Below, one piece after another: positions 61,539 through 64,000 of a stretch of DNA of 64,000 nt. The first letter of the stretch is position 1. The number at the start of each line of letters is the position of its first letter. Source of the stretch: Plicaturopsis crispa FD-325 SS-3 (Eukaryota; Basidiomycota; Agaricomycetes; Amylocorticiales; Amylocorticiaceae); contig KN832567.1 of assembly GCA_000827205.1 (NCBI GenBank), forward strand, positions 517,189 to 581,188, given 5' to 3'. The notes below the pieces were generated by a model, which worked only from the letters and a program-made list of their open reading frames with translations, was not told where the DNA came from and ran no database searches. The translations under genes were made by a program, and so were the position numbers.

Positions 61539-62256
61539 CGTGTGATGGTGCGTCGTCGTCGTCGGCGACAGTGAAGAGGCGTTCGGCTTCGGAAGCCGGA
61601 TATCTGTGGCGACTTTGAATTTGTGGCGGCCTTCCTGCTGCAATACACACTTGCTTGTTTTCAATGTCATCCTGCTTTCAACATTGCTTGTCTTGCACCT
61701 GTTGCTGTTTCTGTCTCAGTCGCTCTCGTAAGAGCAGTCGGCACTGAACACCGCGAGATTGCTGTCCAAGCAGATATAACTCGCCTACTTGTCCAGTTCA
61801 GCTAGTTCAGCGCAGTCAGGACTCAGGACTCAGGCGACTGGAGCATGCATTATAGGCAACATTGGCCAAGGATATCTCGGGAGACCCTAGTCTTTCCTAA
61901 ACAGACACCATCAGTCGTTCTTCCATAGGGAAACCATGCTCATGGTTTGAGCGCGATGTGCCGGAATTTCGTACGCACCCTTCTCCACTCGCGACGAACT
62001 ACAGCTCACTTTGGAAATAGCGTCCGTCAACCAGGCCTCTACGAGATGCATCCTCTCTGATAAACACGCGTCTTTTAAAACATGCAAGACCGACATTTTC
62101 CATTAGGATGAGATCTGCACGATGTTCTCGTATACCGAGGCAGTCTATCTACTTAGCAGACACGACACACTCGTCAGAGAGAGAGAAACAAATACATACT
62201 TCCATCGATTCCTTCTTACACAATGTCTCCCAGCACTATGCAACGGCCCGAACAGC
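61539..62256. other. Intergenic region
   Basis: 0.7 kb; promoter side of the RRM gene and 3' side of the aldo-keto reductase. Nothing else seen. Confidence 0.5.
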
Positions 62257-63302
62257 CTACTCATCGCCGAAAATGCGCTTTCCCTGCCGTTCCGTGTCGA
62301 TGTGAGTCCATATATCGATGTCAGAAGGGGAATCGTCACTCACATAGACGCGTTTGAAGAATGTGTGCCCCGTCTTTTCGATCTCCTGGAGTTCGTCAGG
62401 CGAGAGCGGAGGCAGGGCTGCTGCCTCCAGATATTCGTGTATCCTAGCCTCTTTCGAGGTTGTCCTGTCCCGAGGCCGTCAAGAACTGTCTCAGAAGACC
62501 AGTAACTGAATGGCACGTACGTGACGAAGACGATGTCTTGCTGCAGAAGCCACTTGATAAGCACCTGGACAGCTGTCACGGGCTTTCCCTGGACCGTCTC
62601 CAAACGCTGGCGGACAGACTCGAGGACAGGTGTAAGAGGTCCCTCTGGCGCGCGCGTAACGGGTACTAGGCCCGAGTATGACGCCGTCACGATGCCATGC
62701 TCCTTGTTGAATCTGTGGACAGCTTCGGCGTGCTTGAGGACATATGGATGATACTCCATCTGCAATACGGCTGGTGAGGACGTGCATTTTTCTCTCCTAC
62801 GAAGACTGACCTGATGTACTGCAGGGACCGCGCTTGCCCCATCCAAAATCTCCTTCAGATGCTCCACCTTGAAGTTCGACACGCCAATGGACTTTGTCAA
62901 GCCAGCCTTCTGCACCTCCTCCATCTCCCTCCACACGGCCTTCAAGTCCTTATGCTGTATGGGCGTGTGCACCAGAAAGAGGTCCACATACGAGACTCGC
63001 AGCTTACGAAGCGACTCCTCGAGCTGGGTCCGGACGGTGTAGCCCTCCTTCACGGCGTCAAGCTTCGTCGTGATGTACAGCGACTCGCGGGGCACGTCGG
63101 CCAGTGCGATGCCTTCCCCGACCGATTCCTCGTTCTTGTACATCTGCGCCGTGTCGAGGTGCGTGAGACCGTTCTTGATTGCAAGCGGTATGAGGGGCAC
63201 GACGTCCGCCTTCAGGAGTGCGGTGCCGCTACCGAAGGCGATCCAGGGTATTTGCGTGCCGTCGTTGAGGGGGATGGTGGCGAGCGGCGACGGTGTTGAC
63301 AT
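62257..63302 (-). CDS. Aldo-keto reductase
   Basis: NADPH-dependent reductase of aldehydes and ketones, cytosolic. Exons 63302-62811, 62759-62521, 62464-62344 and 62283-62257 give 292 residues in phase. The catalytic tetrad is visible: Asp50 and Tyr55 in HLDTAQMYKNE, Lys80 in YITTKL, His112 in LFLVHTP. Further marks are IGVSNFKVEHL, MEYHPYVLKH, and the cofactor-binding TTSKEARIHEYLEAAA near the C terminus. The substrate cannot be told; closest in style to fungal xylose-reductase-like and GCY1-like enzymes. The last exon is only 27 nt. Length is a little short of the usual 310-320. Confidence 0.93.
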
Positions 63303-63846
63303 GGTGTTGCAGCGGGTGGTAGAGCGAAAACGCGGTGAGGCTCCTCGTTCTTGAATGCTTTCTGCCTACTTATGCCTTTCCTCAGTTACTGTGTAGAAAC
63401 ATTGGATGCCTTTCTGAGCCAATGTAGCCTGTATGTCCGGGTTATCTCCGTATCAGTGCGTCTCCTCCGTCGCGCTGCTCGTCCACAATGGTTCTGGAAC
63501 AGCTTACACCAAAAATAGCGGCTGATACCATACGTCTCTTGCATGTGGTATAAAGAATGCAGTCGCTCGCGTGCTCACCTGTTTGACTCTACTCGAACTC
63601 GAAAGTTTGACCTTCGCAGTAACCTTTCTCATCATCTCAGGGTGTCAGTAACTCTTCTCTTTTCAGCTCTTGGCGACCGCTTCACACATCTCACAGCTTG
63701 CGTCTTTTTCAGAGAGAGGAAATAGAGTAGATTCATACAAATGAGTTGGTAATGTTACATTGATTTTTTTCTCCCCAAATCTTCAAAGTCCACTGATGTC
63801 AATCCTTTCCACGCTCCGTCGACCGAGGTCAGGATGGTGGTCGCGC
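63303..63846. other. Intergenic region
   Basis: 0.54 kb between the AKR start and the end of the heat-shock gene. No feature recognised. Confidence 0.5.
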
Positions 63847-64000
63847 TCAGTTGACCGCGACGCGGACACTCGCAGGCTCCTCCGCCTTCGGGATCGTGAC
63901 GGTCAAGATGCCGTCGACGAGTTTTGCCTGCACTTTGTTCGCAGCGACGGGCTGGGGCAGCCACACCGTGCGTGTGAAGGACGATCGGAACGTTGACTGC
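63847..64000 (-). CDS. Small heat-shock protein (Hsp20), C-terminal part
   Basis: The window ends inside this gene; only about 50 codons and the stop are visible. The visible end fits the alpha-crystallin domain: a TFRSSFTRTVWLPQPV stretch like FxRxxxLP, then ANKVQAKLVDGILTVTIPKA (the A-x-x-x-n-G-v-L motif) and a short tail VRVAVN. Such chaperones hold unfolding proteins under stress. The 5' part lies beyond position 64000. Confidence 0.85.
   Translation of the reverse strand, partial: QSTFRSSFTRTVWLPQPVAANKVQAKLVDGILTVTIPKAEEPASVRVAVN

Overview
This window looks like nuclear DNA of a basidiomycete fungus, most likely an Agaricomycete. The evidence is dense short introns of about 45-75 nt with GT..AG borders, conserved fungal proteins split into many small exons, a LysM effector, a CAP59-type mannosyltransferase and a UPF0303 protein. 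There are no operons, CRISPR arrays or phage genes, and I recognised no rRNA, no complete tRNA and no virus-like element. Gene models were built by hand from homologous frames and splice signals. Nearly every model closes in frame over all its exons, which is the main internal check.

Layout. 0.5-1 kb: Golgi Qc-SNARE (Sft1/Bet1 type). 2.4-9.3 kb: two ferric reductase paralogues in tandem. 9.7-11 kb: Old Yellow Enzyme. 11.9-13.7 kb: CAP59-like mannosyltransferase. 15.4-22.2 kb: a duplicated gene pair, a regulator-like gene followed by a convergent UPF0303 gene. 22.9-24.2 kb: ubiquitin-conjugating enzyme with a long tail. 24.5-25.9 kb: GTPBP1-like N-domain without its GTPase. 28.5-33.1 kb: oligopeptide transporter cut into 38 exons. 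33.6-35.5 kb: NEDD8-activating subunit Ula1. 35.7-37.1 kb: Ind1/NUBPL Fe-S protein. 37.4-39.5 kb: a 489-residue protein of unknown family. 40.4-41.3 kb: F-box-like protein. 42-42.6 kb: GINS subunit Psf1. 43.8-44.3 kb: short nonautonomous DNA transposon with perfect inverted ends. 44.5-45.2 kb: LysM effector. 45.8-47.2 kb: SnoaL/DUF2358-like protein. 47-52 kb: gene-poor. 52.3-57.4 kb: two zinc-finger regulators. 59.1-60 kb: ribosomal protein uL14. 60.2-61.5 kb: RBM18-like RRM protein. 62.3-63.3 kb: aldo-keto reductase. The last 150 bases hold the end of a small heat-shock protein.

The genes do not form one pathway. Themes are iron and redox (two reductases, OYE, Ind1, AKR), ubiquitin-like conjugation (E2, Ula1, F-box), and a scattered family of four Ser/Pro-rich regulator-like genes, three with C-terminal zinc fingers. 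I found no clear new multi-gene system. The most striking observations are the extreme exon fragmentation of the OPT gene (including a 6-nt exon), the duplicated regulator-UPF0303 pair with very unequal divergence, an E2 with two SUMO-interaction-like motifs in its tail, the Gly-to-Glu change in the nucleotide-binding loop of one ferric reductase, and a MITE in the promoter of the LysM effector.
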